A stretch of 64,000 nucleotides of DNA from assembly GCA_951813325.1 (NCBI GenBank), contig OX638350.1, forward strand, positions 1,785,029-1,849,028. The letters are read 5' to 3'. Positions 34,619 through 42,950 of the stretch are shown here, piece by piece; within the stretch, counting starts at the first letter, position 1; each line of letters opens with the position of its first letter. The notes under the pieces are model-generated. The model was given only the letters and a program-made list of their open reading frames with translations. It had not been told where the DNA came from and did no database searches. The position numbers and the translations under genes were made by a program. The stretch comes from an uncultured Acidimicrobiales bacterium (lineage in GTDB: Bacteria > Actinomycetota > Acidimicrobiia > Acidimicrobiales > Bin134).

Positions 34619-36625
34619 ATGAGCTACGAGCATCTGCTGTCACCGGGGCGCATCGGCGCCATGGAGCTGCGCAATCGCCTGATCATGGCCCCGATGGGCG
34701 AGGAGCTGGGCGACGAGAACGGCGAGGTGTCCGACGACCAGGCCGCCTACCTGGAGGCCCGGGCCAAAGGCGGCATGGCGGTGGTCATGCTGGGGTCGGT
34801 GGGGGTGGCCCATCCGGTGGGCTGCTCCAACAAGCGCCAGACCGCCATCTCCGAAGACCGGTTCATTCCGTCGTGGAAACGGGCCGCCGACCGGGTCCAC
34901 AACCACGGCGGCAAGATCGCCATGCAGCTCACCCACGCCGGAAAGATGGGCCTCCAGGACACCATGGCCGGGCGTCCCATGTGGGTGCCGTCGGCGCCGG
35001 GGGAGATGACTGTTGACCCGCTGTACGGGATGGTCACCGCCGAAGAGGGCACCATGATGGCCGAGCCGTTCATGGCGCCCACCGCCAACCCCTGCTACCG
35101 GGTGATGGACCACGACGACATCGCCACCGTGATCGACCAGTTCGCGGCGGCCACCGTGCGGGCCAGAGAGGCCGGGGTGGACGCGGTGGAGCTGCACAGC
35201 GGCCACGGCTACCTCATTGACGCCTTCTTGTCGCCCACGGTCAACACCCGCGACGACGAATACGGGGGGTCGAGAGAGAACCGGGCCCGGTTCCTGGTGG
35301 AGATCCTCACTGAGATCCGCCGGCGAGTGGGCGACGACTACGCGGTGTGGGTGCGGCTCAACAGCACCGAAGTGGGCATCGACGGCATCGTCCTCGACGA
35401 CGCCCTCTACAACGCCAGCCAAGCGGCTGCTGCTGGAGCCGATGCCATCCACGTGTCGGCCTACCACGACCCCGGCATCGCCACCGGACCCACCGACTCC
35501 TACGGCCCCCACGAGCCCGAGCTGTTGGTGCCCAACGCGGCCGCGGTCAAGGCCGAGGTGGACGTTCCGGTTATCGCGGTGGGGCGGATCAGCCCCGAAG
35601 CCGCCGACCGCCACATCGCCGAGGGCAAATACGACTATGTGGCCATGGGCCGCAAGATCCTGGCCGACCCCGACCTGCCCAACAAACTGGCCGCGGGCAA
35701 GGCCGAGGACGTGCGGCCTTGCGTGTACCACTACCGCTGCATCGGCAACATCTTTCTGCGAGTGGGCACCCGGTGCGCCGGCAACGGGTTCTTGGGCCGG
35801 GAGGACGAGCTCACCGCCGAGGCTGCGCCGGCTGCCCGACGGGTGCTGGTGGTCGGGGGCGGACCTTCGGGCATGGAGACGGCCCGGGTGGCCGCCCTAC
35901 GGGGCCATGAGGTGATCCTGGCCGAGGGGTCCGATCGGCTGGGCGGCCGGTGGGCGCTGGCCTCGGCCACCAGCGACGTGAACGCAGAGCTCATGGAGTG
36001 GTTCGAGCGCCAACTCGACCAACTCGGAGTAGACGTGCGGCTCAACACCCCGCTGGATGCGGCCGACGCCAGCGCACTGTCACCCGACACAGTGGTGGTC
36101 GCGGTGGGCGGACAATGGGGCCGCCCTGAAGTCGAAGGCATTGACGGTCCCAACGTGTGGGGCGTGGACGACCTGGCCCCGTGGCTGCTCGACGGCAATC
36201 CGCTGAATGCCGGCCGGGTGGCGGTGCTGGGCGGCGACCTGCCCGGCCTCGGGGTGACCGAGACAGCCCACCATCAGGGCGCCGAGGTCACGCTGATCGA
36301 GTCTGGCCCCGCGTTCGGCTTCTCCCTCGGGTTGCCTGGGCGGTGGCGGGTGGTCAACGACCTCGGCCAGGCCGGGGTGAACCTGGTTGCCGGCGCTGAG
36401 GTTCTAGCCATCACCGACGAAGGTGTGGTGTGGCGCGCCAACGGCGACCGGCAGACCACTCCCGCGGATCTGGTAGTGGTGACCTCGGAGCTGGCGGCCG
36501 ACACATCGCTGGCTGATGAGCTGAGGTCGTCAGGCGCAGAGGTCCATTCTGTGGGCGACTGCGCCCAACCGGGATTCCTGGAAGGAGCCATGCGGTCCGC
36601 GGTCGAGTTGGCCGCCACGCTGTAG
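34619..36625 (+). CDS. NADH:flavin oxidoreductase, 2,4-dienoyl-CoA reductase (FadH)-like
   Basis: 668 aa. An N-terminal Old Yellow Enzyme TIM barrel (LLSPGRIGAMELRNRLIMAP, ELHSGHGYLIDAFLSP) is followed by an iron-sulfur segment and FAD/NAD domains (VLVVGGGPSGMETARVAA, AVLGGDLPGLGVTETA). The iron-sulfur motif reads C-VY-H-YR-C with a later Cys in GTRC, so the expected second cysteine is His. The family includes dienoyl-CoA reductases and amine dehydrogenases; substrate unknown. ATG 34619 begins the barrel directly, though ATG 34601 is also possible. Confidence 0.88.
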   Translation: MSYEHLLSPGRIGAMELRNRLIMAPMGEELGDENGEVSDDQAAYLEARAKGGMAVVMLGSVGVAHPVGCSNKRQTAISEDRFIPSWKRAADRVHNHGGKIAMQLTHAGKMGLQDTMAGRPMWVPSAPGEMTVDPLYGMVTAEEGTMMAEPFMAPTANPCYRVMDHDDIATVIDQFAAATVRAREAGVDAVELHSGHGYLIDAFLSPTVNTRDDEYGGSRENRARFLVEILTEIRRRVGDDYAVWVRLNSTEVGIDGIVLDDALYNASQAAAAGADAIHVSAYHDPGIATGPTDSYGPHEPELLVPNAAAVKAEVDVPVIAVGRISPEAADRHIAEGKYDYVAMGRKILADPDLPNKLAAGKAEDVRPCVYHYRCIGNIFLRVGTRCAGNGFLGREDELTAEAAPAARRVLVVGGGPSGMETARVAALRGHEVILAEGSDRLGGRWALASATSDVNAELMEWFERQLDQLGVDVRLNTPLDAADASALSPDTVVVAVGGQWGRPEVEGIDGPNVWGVDDLAPWLLDGNPLNAGRVAVLGGDLPGLGVTETAHHQGAEVTLIESGPAFGFSLGLPGRWRVVNDLGQAGVNLVAGAEVLAITDEGVVWRANGDRQTTPADLVVVTSELAADTSLADELRSSGAEVHSVGDCAQPGFLEGAMRSAVELAATL

Positions 36626-36643
36626 CCCAATGAGGAGATCGCG

Positions 36644-37219
36644 ATGAGCTTTCGACTGGCCAACCGCGCTGGACAGGCGGTGCTGCTGGAAGGCAGGGAC
36701 TACTGGGCACTGGGCACCGACCTTATGGATGCCCTGGCCCGCCCCCACGAACTGCACGACCGATGGGCCAGCAGGGGCACCCCCGATGGCCAGGTGAGCC
36801 CGTCTGACCTGGGACCACCGGTGCCACATCCCAAGCAGGTGTTCGCTTATGGGCTCAACTACCGCGACCACATCGAAGAGATGGACGAGGTGGACAACCT
36901 GGGCAAGTCCCGGGAGTCATTCGGCCCCACCGGCCCCGCACTAGTAATCCCCGACCTGGTGGACAACCCCGATGACCTGGCCATCTCCTGTCGCATCAAC
37001 GGCGAGCTGCGCCAGAACAGCCGCACCAGATTCCTCATTCGCCCGGTGGCCGAGATAGTGGCCTATCTGTCGTCGATTCTCACTCTGCACCCCGGCGACC
37101 TCATCTTCACCGGCACTCCCGGCGGCGTCGGTCAAGCCTTGGGCCTATATCTCCAGCCCGGCGATGTGATCCTCTCTGAGATCGAAGGTCTCGGAGCCCT
37201 GGAGAACACCTGCATCTAG
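36644..37219 (+). pseudogene. Fumarylacetoacetate hydrolase family protein with an internal deletion
   Basis: 191 aa where about 280 is usual. The first part reaches FAYGLNYRDHIEEM (about residue 75) and the next residues already belong to the late region (GKSRESFGPTGP, then FTGTPGGVG). About 90 residues are missing, including the metal-binding Glu-x-Glu and Asp positions, yet the frame is preserved. It is unlikely to be an active hydrolase. It begins 18 nt after the FadH-like gene and is probably co-transcribed with it. Confidence 0.65.
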
Positions 37220-37223
37220 TGGT

Positions 37224-38126
37224 CTAAGGCAGGCCCAGCATGTCGGCGGCCTGGACGCAGGTCGCAATCGGGCGGCCGACTTCGTTGCACAAGGCAACCG
37301 CCTCGGCCAGCAGCTCTTGGTTGGTGGGGGAGCGGTCGGGGTCGTAGAACTCCTCGATGCCCACGTGGAGGTGGCCGCCGAGCTCCAGGGCCAGGCGGGG
37401 CAGGGGGGTGGCCATGAGGTCGCCGCCCCATACCGACACCGACCAGGGGATATCGGTGCCCTCAAGCATGTCCAAATAGGCCAGCAGGGCGTGCTTGGTG
37501 GGGGAGAGCCCGAAGGTCACGCCCTTGGATCGCCGAGTGAGCCCCCACTCAGCCCCGAAATAGAGCTTGGCCATCGAACCGGCGGGCAACTGGCCGGCCC
37601 GATAGTAGGAGAGCACGCACTGCAAGAAGCCGGGCTCGTAGATGGCCAGAGCCGGACCCCAGCCGTTGTCGCGGCACAGGTCGAAGCTGGCCCGGATGTC
37701 GGCGTAGTCGTTCTTGTAGATGCCGCCCACCGGCAGGCCGTCGGGACCCGCCGCGCCGATGTTGGTGGAGCCGGGGTCCACCACCCCTATGCGCAGAGGC
37801 AACTCGGCGGCGATCATGGCCATGTGGGCGATCTTGGCCTGGTGGTCGGCGCCCGTGGTGAGCGTGGGGTACCACAGGGCGTCGGGCCGGGCGGCCAGCA
37901 CCGGGGCCATGGCCTCGATGTAGGGGCCAGCCGCGGCCTCGCCGGTGAGGCCGATGTCGAAGTTGTGGGTGTGGATGATGGCCGCGCCCCCATCCAAACA
38001 AGCCAGGGAGTCGTCCCTGATGGCTTCGGCGCTCAGCGGGACGTTGGGGTTTATGTCGGGACTGGTGATGCCGTTGATGGCCACCTCGATGATGACCGGG
38101 ATTTCCTCGTTTGGAACTACTGCCAT
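37224..38126 (-). CDS. BKACE (DUF849) beta-keto acid cleavage family enzyme
   Basis: 300 aa. The N-terminal IIEVAINGITSPDINPNVPL and the zinc site IIHTHNFD are typical of 3-keto-5-aminohexanoate cleavage enzymes, which condense a beta-keto acid with acetyl-CoA. Further family features: GVVDPGSTNIG and SVSVWGGDL. The specific beta-keto acid cannot be told. Convergent with the FAH-family gene, 4 nt apart. Confidence 0.9.
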   Translation of the reverse strand: MAVVPNEEIPVIIEVAINGITSPDINPNVPLSAEAIRDDSLACLDGGAAIIHTHNFDIGLTGEAAAGPYIEAMAPVLAARPDALWYPTLTTGADHQAKIAHMAMIAAELPLRIGVVDPGSTNIGAAGPDGLPVGGIYKNDYADIRASFDLCRDNGWGPALAIYEPGFLQCVLSYYRAGQLPAGSMAKLYFGAEWGLTRRSKGVTFGLSPTKHALLAYLDMLEGTDIPWSVSVWGGDLMATPLPRLALELGGHLHVGIEEFYDPDRSPTNQELLAEAVALCNEVGRPIATCVQAADMLGLP

Positions 38127-38138
38127 GGGCTGAGACTA

Positions 38139-39170
38139 ATGCCGGTTCCGGTGACCATTGGCTGGCGTGGTTTACTTCGGGGCGTGGTTGCACCGGCAGG
38201 GGACGGCCCCTGGTTTGAGGATTTCAATGTCGGAGAGCAGCTCGACCCTGCCCCGGCGATCACTATTGGACCGGGTGAGGTGGCCGTCTACCAGGCGATT
38301 TGTGGCGATCCGCTGGCCATCAGCCTGACCCGCCCACTGGCTGAGTCCATCACGGGCCAACCCGGTGCGGTGGTCAACCCCGCCTTGGTGTTACAGGTGG
38401 CCATCGGGCAGTCCACCGTGGCCACCCGAAAGGTTGTGGCCAACTTGTTCTATCGCGGGGTGCGCCAACTCCGCACCGTGCGGGTGGGTGACACGCTCAC
38501 CACGGTGGTCACCGTGCGGGGCCTGCGGGAGGCGTCGGCCCGGCCCGACCGGCCGCCCCGGGGCCTGGTGCTTCTCGGCATGCAAACCCACGATGATCAG
38601 GGCCGACTGGTGCTGGACTTCGAGCGGTGCGCGCTGGTGCGCCGCCGAACTGATGCCCCCACCGGCCATGCCGATGACTTGGGACGCGCCTCCGAAGAGC
38701 TCGACATGGCTCCCTTTGTTGAAGCGGCTCCGACCGACTGGGACTTGGACCCGCTCGGAGGTCCACAAGAGTGGGCGATAGGGGAGACTCGCCGTGATCC
38801 CTTGCGGGACACGGTGACCGACGCCCCCGCGCTGGCCCGCCTCACCCAGAACCTGGCCCCGCCCCATCGGGATGCGTCGCTGGGCCAGGGTGGCAAGCGA
38901 CTCGTCTATGGCGGCCACACCGTAGGGCTGGCCCAGGCCGGACTGGTTCGACTGTTGCCCACCGCGGCCACGGTGGTGGGCTGGCACCTGTGCGACCACA
39001 CTGGACCCGTGTTCGAGGACGACGTGGTAGATGTGGCCGCCACCCTCGACGCCGTGCAGCCGGTGGCCAACGGCCGTCTGCTGGCATTCACCGTGATCGT
39101 GCAGGCCGAGCGCAACGGCGCCGAACCGGTTCCGGTGCTGGACTGGCGGCCGATTGTGCTAGCCCTGTGA
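38139..39170 (+). CDS. MaoC-like (double hotdog) dehydratase
   Basis: 343 aa from ATG 38139. Two hotdog domains: the first with FEDFNVGEQLDPAPAITIG and VRVGDTLTTVVTV, the second with GKRLVYGGHTVGLAQAG and PVFEDDVVDVAATLDAV. The family hydrates enoyl-CoA or mesaconyl-CoA. Divergent from the BKACE gene; its stop overlaps the phosphatase start. Confidence 0.85.
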   Translation: MPVPVTIGWRGLLRGVVAPAGDGPWFEDFNVGEQLDPAPAITIGPGEVAVYQAICGDPLAISLTRPLAESITGQPGAVVNPALVLQVAIGQSTVATRKVVANLFYRGVRQLRTVRVGDTLTTVVTVRGLREASARPDRPPRGLVLLGMQTHDDQGRLVLDFERCALVRRRTDAPTGHADDLGRASEELDMAPFVEAAPTDWDLDPLGGPQEWAIGETRRDPLRDTVTDAPALARLTQNLAPPHRDASLGQGGKRLVYGGHTVGLAQAGLVRLLPTAATVVGWHLCDHTGPVFEDDVVDVAATLDAVQPVANGRLLAFTVIVQAERNGAEPVPVLDWRPIVLAL

Positions 39171-39928
39171 GCGATACTCCAGAGCCCACAGACCACGAGC
39201 TGGCCCACTGGCTGGCCCACCAGGCTGGGGAGCAGCTCCAGGTCCTGTCAGATGAGATGGAGGAATCCCGCGCCGGTTACCTCCACCGCGAGATGGCCGG
39301 CGACCAGCTCAGCCACCGCTATTTGACTGGCGCGCTGGCCCAACTGAGGCCCGAAGACAATGTGCTTTCGGAGGAGGGGCGAGATGACCGTTCCCGCCTG
39401 GACGCCGAGCGCGTGTGGATTGTCGATCCGCTGGACGGCTCGTCGGACTACGCCGACCAGTGGAGCGACACTTGGGCGGTGCACGTCGGCCTGGCGGTGA
39501 ACGGCGAACCGGCTGCTGGAGCGGTGTCGGTGCCTCCTTGGGGGCGCACATTCAGCACGATCAACCCCGATGGTCCGCCGGCCGACAATGGCCGAAAGCG
39601 GCCGCTGGTAGTGATGTCCCGCTCCCGGGTGCGATGGGACAGCCACCGCTTGGCCCGCCACCTGGATGCCGATGTGTACGGCGTGGGTTCGGCCGGGGTT
39701 AAGGCCATGGCCGTGGTCACCGGCGAGGCCGACGCCTGGGTCCACGCCGGGGGGCTCTATGAGTGGGACACCTGTGCCCCGGCTGCCATCGCCTTGGCGG
39801 CTGGTCTGCACGCCTCCCACCTCGACGGCTCCCCACTTCGCTACAACCGCGGTGACCTAGCCCAGTGGGGCATTCTCATCTGCCGTCCTGAACTGGCTAA
39901 AGACCTCCAGGCCGCATTCGCGGCGTAG
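39167..39928 (+). CDS. Inositol monophosphatase family protein (CysQ-like)
   Basis: 253 aa from GTG 39167, which overlaps the preceding stop (GTGA). Metal-site motifs LSEEGRDD, WIVDPLDGSSDY and the late EWDTCAPAAI are present. The late motif and the LSEEG spacing suit 3'(2'),5'-bisphosphate nucleotidase (CysQ), which clears PAP from sulfate assimilation. Inositol monophosphatase activity is the alternative. Confidence 0.9.
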   Translation: MSDTPEPTDHELAHWLAHQAGEQLQVLSDEMEESRAGYLHREMAGDQLSHRYLTGALAQLRPEDNVLSEEGRDDRSRLDAERVWIVDPLDGSSDYADQWSDTWAVHVGLAVNGEPAAGAVSVPPWGRTFSTINPDGPPADNGRKRPLVVMSRSRVRWDSHRLARHLDADVYGVGSAGVKAMAVVTGEADAWVHAGGLYEWDTCAPAAIALAAGLHASHLDGSPLRYNRGDLAQWGILICRPELAKDLQAAFAA

Positions 39929-39937
39929 CCTTCCACC

Positions 39938-40990
39938 ATGAGAATTGGCATTTTGGGGGCGGCGTGGATCGGGCCAATGGGACTCATCGAGCCGGCCAAG
40001 GAGGTCGACGGGGTTGAGGTGGCCGCGGTGGCGGCCCGCGATCCGCAGCGGGCCCAGGACTATGCCACCGAGCACGGCATTCCCCGGGTGTTCGAGAGCT
40101 ACGACGCCCTGCTGGCCTCAAACGAGATCGACGCGGTGTACAACCCCCTGCCCAACTCCCACCACGCCCGCTGGACCATCGCTGCTCTGGAGGCGGGCAA
40201 GCCGGTGCTGTTGGAGAAGCCGTTCACCGCCAACGCCGACGAAGCCCGCCAGGTGGCCGAAGCTGCTGAGCAGACCGGACTGGTGGTGATGGAGGCCTAT
40301 CACTGGCGCTTCCACCCCCAGGCCGACCGGGCCATCGAGCTGGTGGCCGAAGGAGCGGTAGGCGAGGTGACTCATGTCGAGGCAGCCATGGTCTTCCCGT
40401 CCATGCACGGCCCTGATGACATTCGCTACCGCTACGACCTGGCTGGCGGGGCCTTGATGGACACCGGCTCCTACGCCCTCAGCAATCTGCGGGCATTTGG
40501 CGAGCTCGATGTGGTGCGGGCCGAAGCCGAGGAGATGGCCCCTGACGTCGACGTACGCATGACCGCCGAACTGCGCTACCGAGACGGAGGTGCTACCGCA
40601 TCCATCACATCGGCGTTCACCGGAATCGGCCAAAAGGCCGAATTGGGCGACCCCGATGCTGATGATCTCAATGCTGGCGACCCCGATGCCTTCGAATTCG
40701 AGTTCCAGGCCGAAGTGGTGGTGACTGGTTCCGAAGGGCGGCTGCTCATCGACAACCCGCTGGCGCCCATGTGGGGGAGCGGCCTCACCGTCATCGACCG
40801 CGGTGGCCACACCGTCCACCATGAACCGGCTGAACAGGTGGCCACCTACACCTGCCAGCTGCGGGCCTTTCAAGCCTGCGTCGAAGAAGGCGGCCCCAAC
40901 CAGTATCCCCCTTCTGAGTCGATCAAGACCATGGAGCTGATCGACGCGGTATACCGGGCCGCGGGCTTGCCGGTTCGGGTCGGAATCTAG
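39938..40990 (+). CDS. Gfo/Idh/MocA family oxidoreductase
   Basis: 350 aa. The N-terminal Rossmann domain (MRIGILGAAWIGPMGLIEPA) binds NAD(P). The catalytic EKP motif is in LLEKPFTANADEA, and the His loop is EAYHWRFHPQADRA. Substrate is likely a sugar or inositol derivative or a trans-dihydrodiol. It closes the operon from 38139; a convergent epimerase gene follows directly. Confidence 0.92.
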   Translation: MRIGILGAAWIGPMGLIEPAKEVDGVEVAAVAARDPQRAQDYATEHGIPRVFESYDALLASNEIDAVYNPLPNSHHARWTIAALEAGKPVLLEKPFTANADEARQVAEAAEQTGLVVMEAYHWRFHPQADRAIELVAEGAVGEVTHVEAAMVFPSMHGPDDIRYRYDLAGGALMDTGSYALSNLRAFGELDVVRAEAEEMAPDVDVRMTAELRYRDGGATASITSAFTGIGQKAELGDPDADDLNAGDPDAFEFEFQAEVVVTGSEGRLLIDNPLAPMWGSGLTVIDRGGHTVHHEPAEQVATYTCQLRAFQACVEEGGPNQYPPSESIKTMELIDAVYRAAGLPVRVGI

Positions 40991-41821
40991 CTAGCTGCGG
41001 GCCTCGTCGAGCACCCGGCGTGTGGCGTCGCCCAGCAGACAGGCGAAGCCCACCGGACCCAGTGCCTCCAAGCGGCCTGAGTCGAACACTTCTAGGGTGA
41101 TGGGTGCCTGGCAGCCGGCACCCCGAATGGTTCGCAGCGCGTCGGCCAAGTCCATCGCCCCCTCGCCGGGTACGCGGCGGAGATACCGAGTGGCCCACGC
41201 CAAGTCATCCGGAGGCTCCGCGGGGGCGTCGTTGAGTTGGATCGCTCCGATCAGATAGCCGGGAATCGTGGCAAAGTCGGCGAAGTCTCCGGGGCCGTAG
41301 AACACATGCCAGAAGTCCACGGTGAGTCCGCAGTTGGCCCGACCGGTGGCAGTCACCACCTCGGCACTGGCCAGCGGGTCGGGGATGGGCCGGTTGCGGC
41401 TGAACTCCATATACACGTCCACTCCGACGGAAGCCCCCTCGTCGGCCAATTCGGCCAAGGCCTCCACCGCCTGCTCCCTGATCGCCGAACCGGGGCACAC
41501 CAAGAGCGCATTCACTCCAGAGGCCCCCAACGCGGCGGCCGCCTCGAACACGGTCTCCCGGGGGGCTTCCTCGTAGTAGGGCCCACCTGGATCGTCGGGA
41601 CCGACCCAAACGATGGCAGCGTCCATGTCCACCACGGCCAGCCCCGCGTCGCGGATGCGCTCACCGATGGCCAGATCGGGCGGGTACACCGCGGGCCAAA
41701 GGGTCAAACCGGCGAATCCGCCGGCAACAGCGGCTTCCACCAACGTCTCAATCGGCGGATTGTCCAGCGAACCCGAGCTGAGCACTAGATCGTCAGGGCC
41801 GAGAGCCATCTCCCATAGCAT
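40991..41821 (-). CDS. Sugar phosphate isomerase/epimerase-like TIM barrel protein
   Basis: 276 aa from ATG 41821 (ATG 41809 is equally good). Features of AP-endonuclease-2-type barrels: FAGLTLWPAVYPPDLA, MEFSRNRPI, LTVDFWHVFYGPGD and PGEGAMDLADAL, LEVFDSG. Metal-dependent isomerases or epimerases of polyols are the usual members. The N-terminal 25 residues of the longer open frame are an arginine-rich shadow. Its 5' end lies 8 nt from the divergent gene, so its promoter must lie within that gene. Confidence 0.8.
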   Translation of the reverse strand: MLWEMALGPDDLVLSSGSLDNPPIETLVEAAVAGGFAGLTLWPAVYPPDLAIGERIRDAGLAVVDMDAAIVWVGPDDPGGPYYEEAPRETVFEAAAALGASGVNALLVCPGSAIREQAVEALAELADEGASVGVDVYMEFSRNRPIPDPLASAEVVTATGRANCGLTVDFWHVFYGPGDFADFATIPGYLIGAIQLNDAPAEPPDDLAWATRYLRRVPGEGAMDLADALRTIRGAGCQAPITLEVFDSGRLEALGPVGFACLLGDATRRVLDEARS

Positions 41822-41829
41822 GGCACCCC

Positions 41830-42807
41830 ATGTCCTCCGACTACGCCACTCATCCCGACCACGCCACTCATCCCGACGACGAGTTCCACCCGCCAACTTC
41901 CGACGATCCCTATTGGACCGAGACCTGCTGGTTCACCTTCGCCGCTCCCGAGCACAAGCTGTCGGGCCAGCTCTATCCGTTCTTTCGGCCCAACCAGGGG
42001 GTCACCTCGGGTGGAGCGTTCTTTTGGGACACTGGGGGCGATCAGATCTGGAACTGCCGCTACGCCAAGAACTTCTGGCACTTGCCCCTGCCCGACCAGC
42101 CGCTGAGCGATATCGAGTTGCCCAACGGCATCCGCTACCAGGTGATCGAACCCCTGAAGCAGTACCGGATCAGGTTCCAGTGCCAAGACGACGGTGAGGC
42201 CGAGGTGGACTTGACGTTTAGTGCGGTGTGTCCGCCCAACTATCTGGGTGACGGCCATTTGGATCAGCCGGGCCTATACCAGGGCACCATCCGATTGGGC
42301 GAAGACACGTATGAGGTGGACGCCTACGGAATGCGAGACCGGTCGTGGGGGCCGCGCAGCCAGTTCGGCGCCACCCTGCACGGCGCCGTTCGGGGCGGCT
42401 ACAGCTACGCCACCGCGTCGGATGCCGACGGCTTCCACGCACTCACCATGGCCTACGGCGAGGGCGACGACCCCGACTGCGCCGTCATCCACGGCTACCA
42501 TTTGCGCGACGGCGAGTACTCCCGGCTGGTTCCGGGACAGGGTCAGAGAGAAGTGCTGGAGCGCGATCCCGGCACCGGCGCCCCCACGGCCGTCCGAATT
42601 CATGCGGTTGACGAGCTAGGCCGCGAGCTGGTGGCCCAGAGCCGGGCGGTTAACCGGATCGGCGTCCACCTCAACCCCAACCTTTGGACCTGGAACTGCC
42701 TGAGCGAGTGGGCCTTCGGAGATGCCGTCGGCTGGGGCGAAGACCACGACAACTGGAGCGCAGCCGGCTACCGCCGATTTGCCCGCGGCCATCTGGGGCT
42801 GGGCTGA
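41830..42807 (+). CDS. Hypothetical protein with a CrtC/AttH-like lipocalin-type fold (putative)
   Basis: 325 aa, cytosolic. The motif YGMRDRSWGPR (about 172) and the two-domain layout resemble hydroxyneurosporene synthase/AttH-type proteins, as do WTETCWFTFAAPE and GGYSYATASD. No active-site inference is made. It may bind a hydrophobic ligand. Monocistronic; followed by the 35-bp repeats. Confidence 0.65.
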   Translation: MSSDYATHPDHATHPDDEFHPPTSDDPYWTETCWFTFAAPEHKLSGQLYPFFRPNQGVTSGGAFFWDTGGDQIWNCRYAKNFWHLPLPDQPLSDIELPNGIRYQVIEPLKQYRIRFQCQDDGEAEVDLTFSAVCPPNYLGDGHLDQPGLYQGTIRLGEDTYEVDAYGMRDRSWGPRSQFGATLHGAVRGGYSYATASDADGFHALTMAYGEGDDPDCAVIHGYHLRDGEYSRLVPGQGQREVLERDPGTGAPTAVRIHAVDELGRELVAQSRAVNRIGVHLNPNLWTWNCLSEWAFGDAVGWGEDHDNWSAAGYRRFARGHLGLG

Positions 42808-42950
42808 TCCCTCCAAGCCCGCAATCCGCGTGGCTGTGGTCGGCCCTTCCAGGCTTCAATCCGCGTGGCGGTAGACGGCCCTTCCAGGCTTCAATCCGCG
42901 TGGCGGTAGTCGGCCCTTCCAGGCTTCAATCCGCGTGGCGGTAGTCGGCC
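42806..42950. repeat. 35-bp tandem repeats (four copies, one degenerate)
   Basis: Unit begins CGGCCCTTCCAGGCTTCAAT. Copies: 42806-42840 (degenerate), 42841-42875, 42876-42910, 42911-42945 and the first bases of another. They are directly repeated without spacers, so not CRISPR. Read on the minus strand each unit contains the terminal codons ADYRHAD and stop of the hydrolase gene at 42926, so the array is an amplification of that gene's 3' end. Confidence 0.9.

Noticed and set aside
42806..42950. CRISPR array
   Set aside because: Repeats are directly adjacent without spacers and derive from a gene's 3' end; no cas genes nearby.
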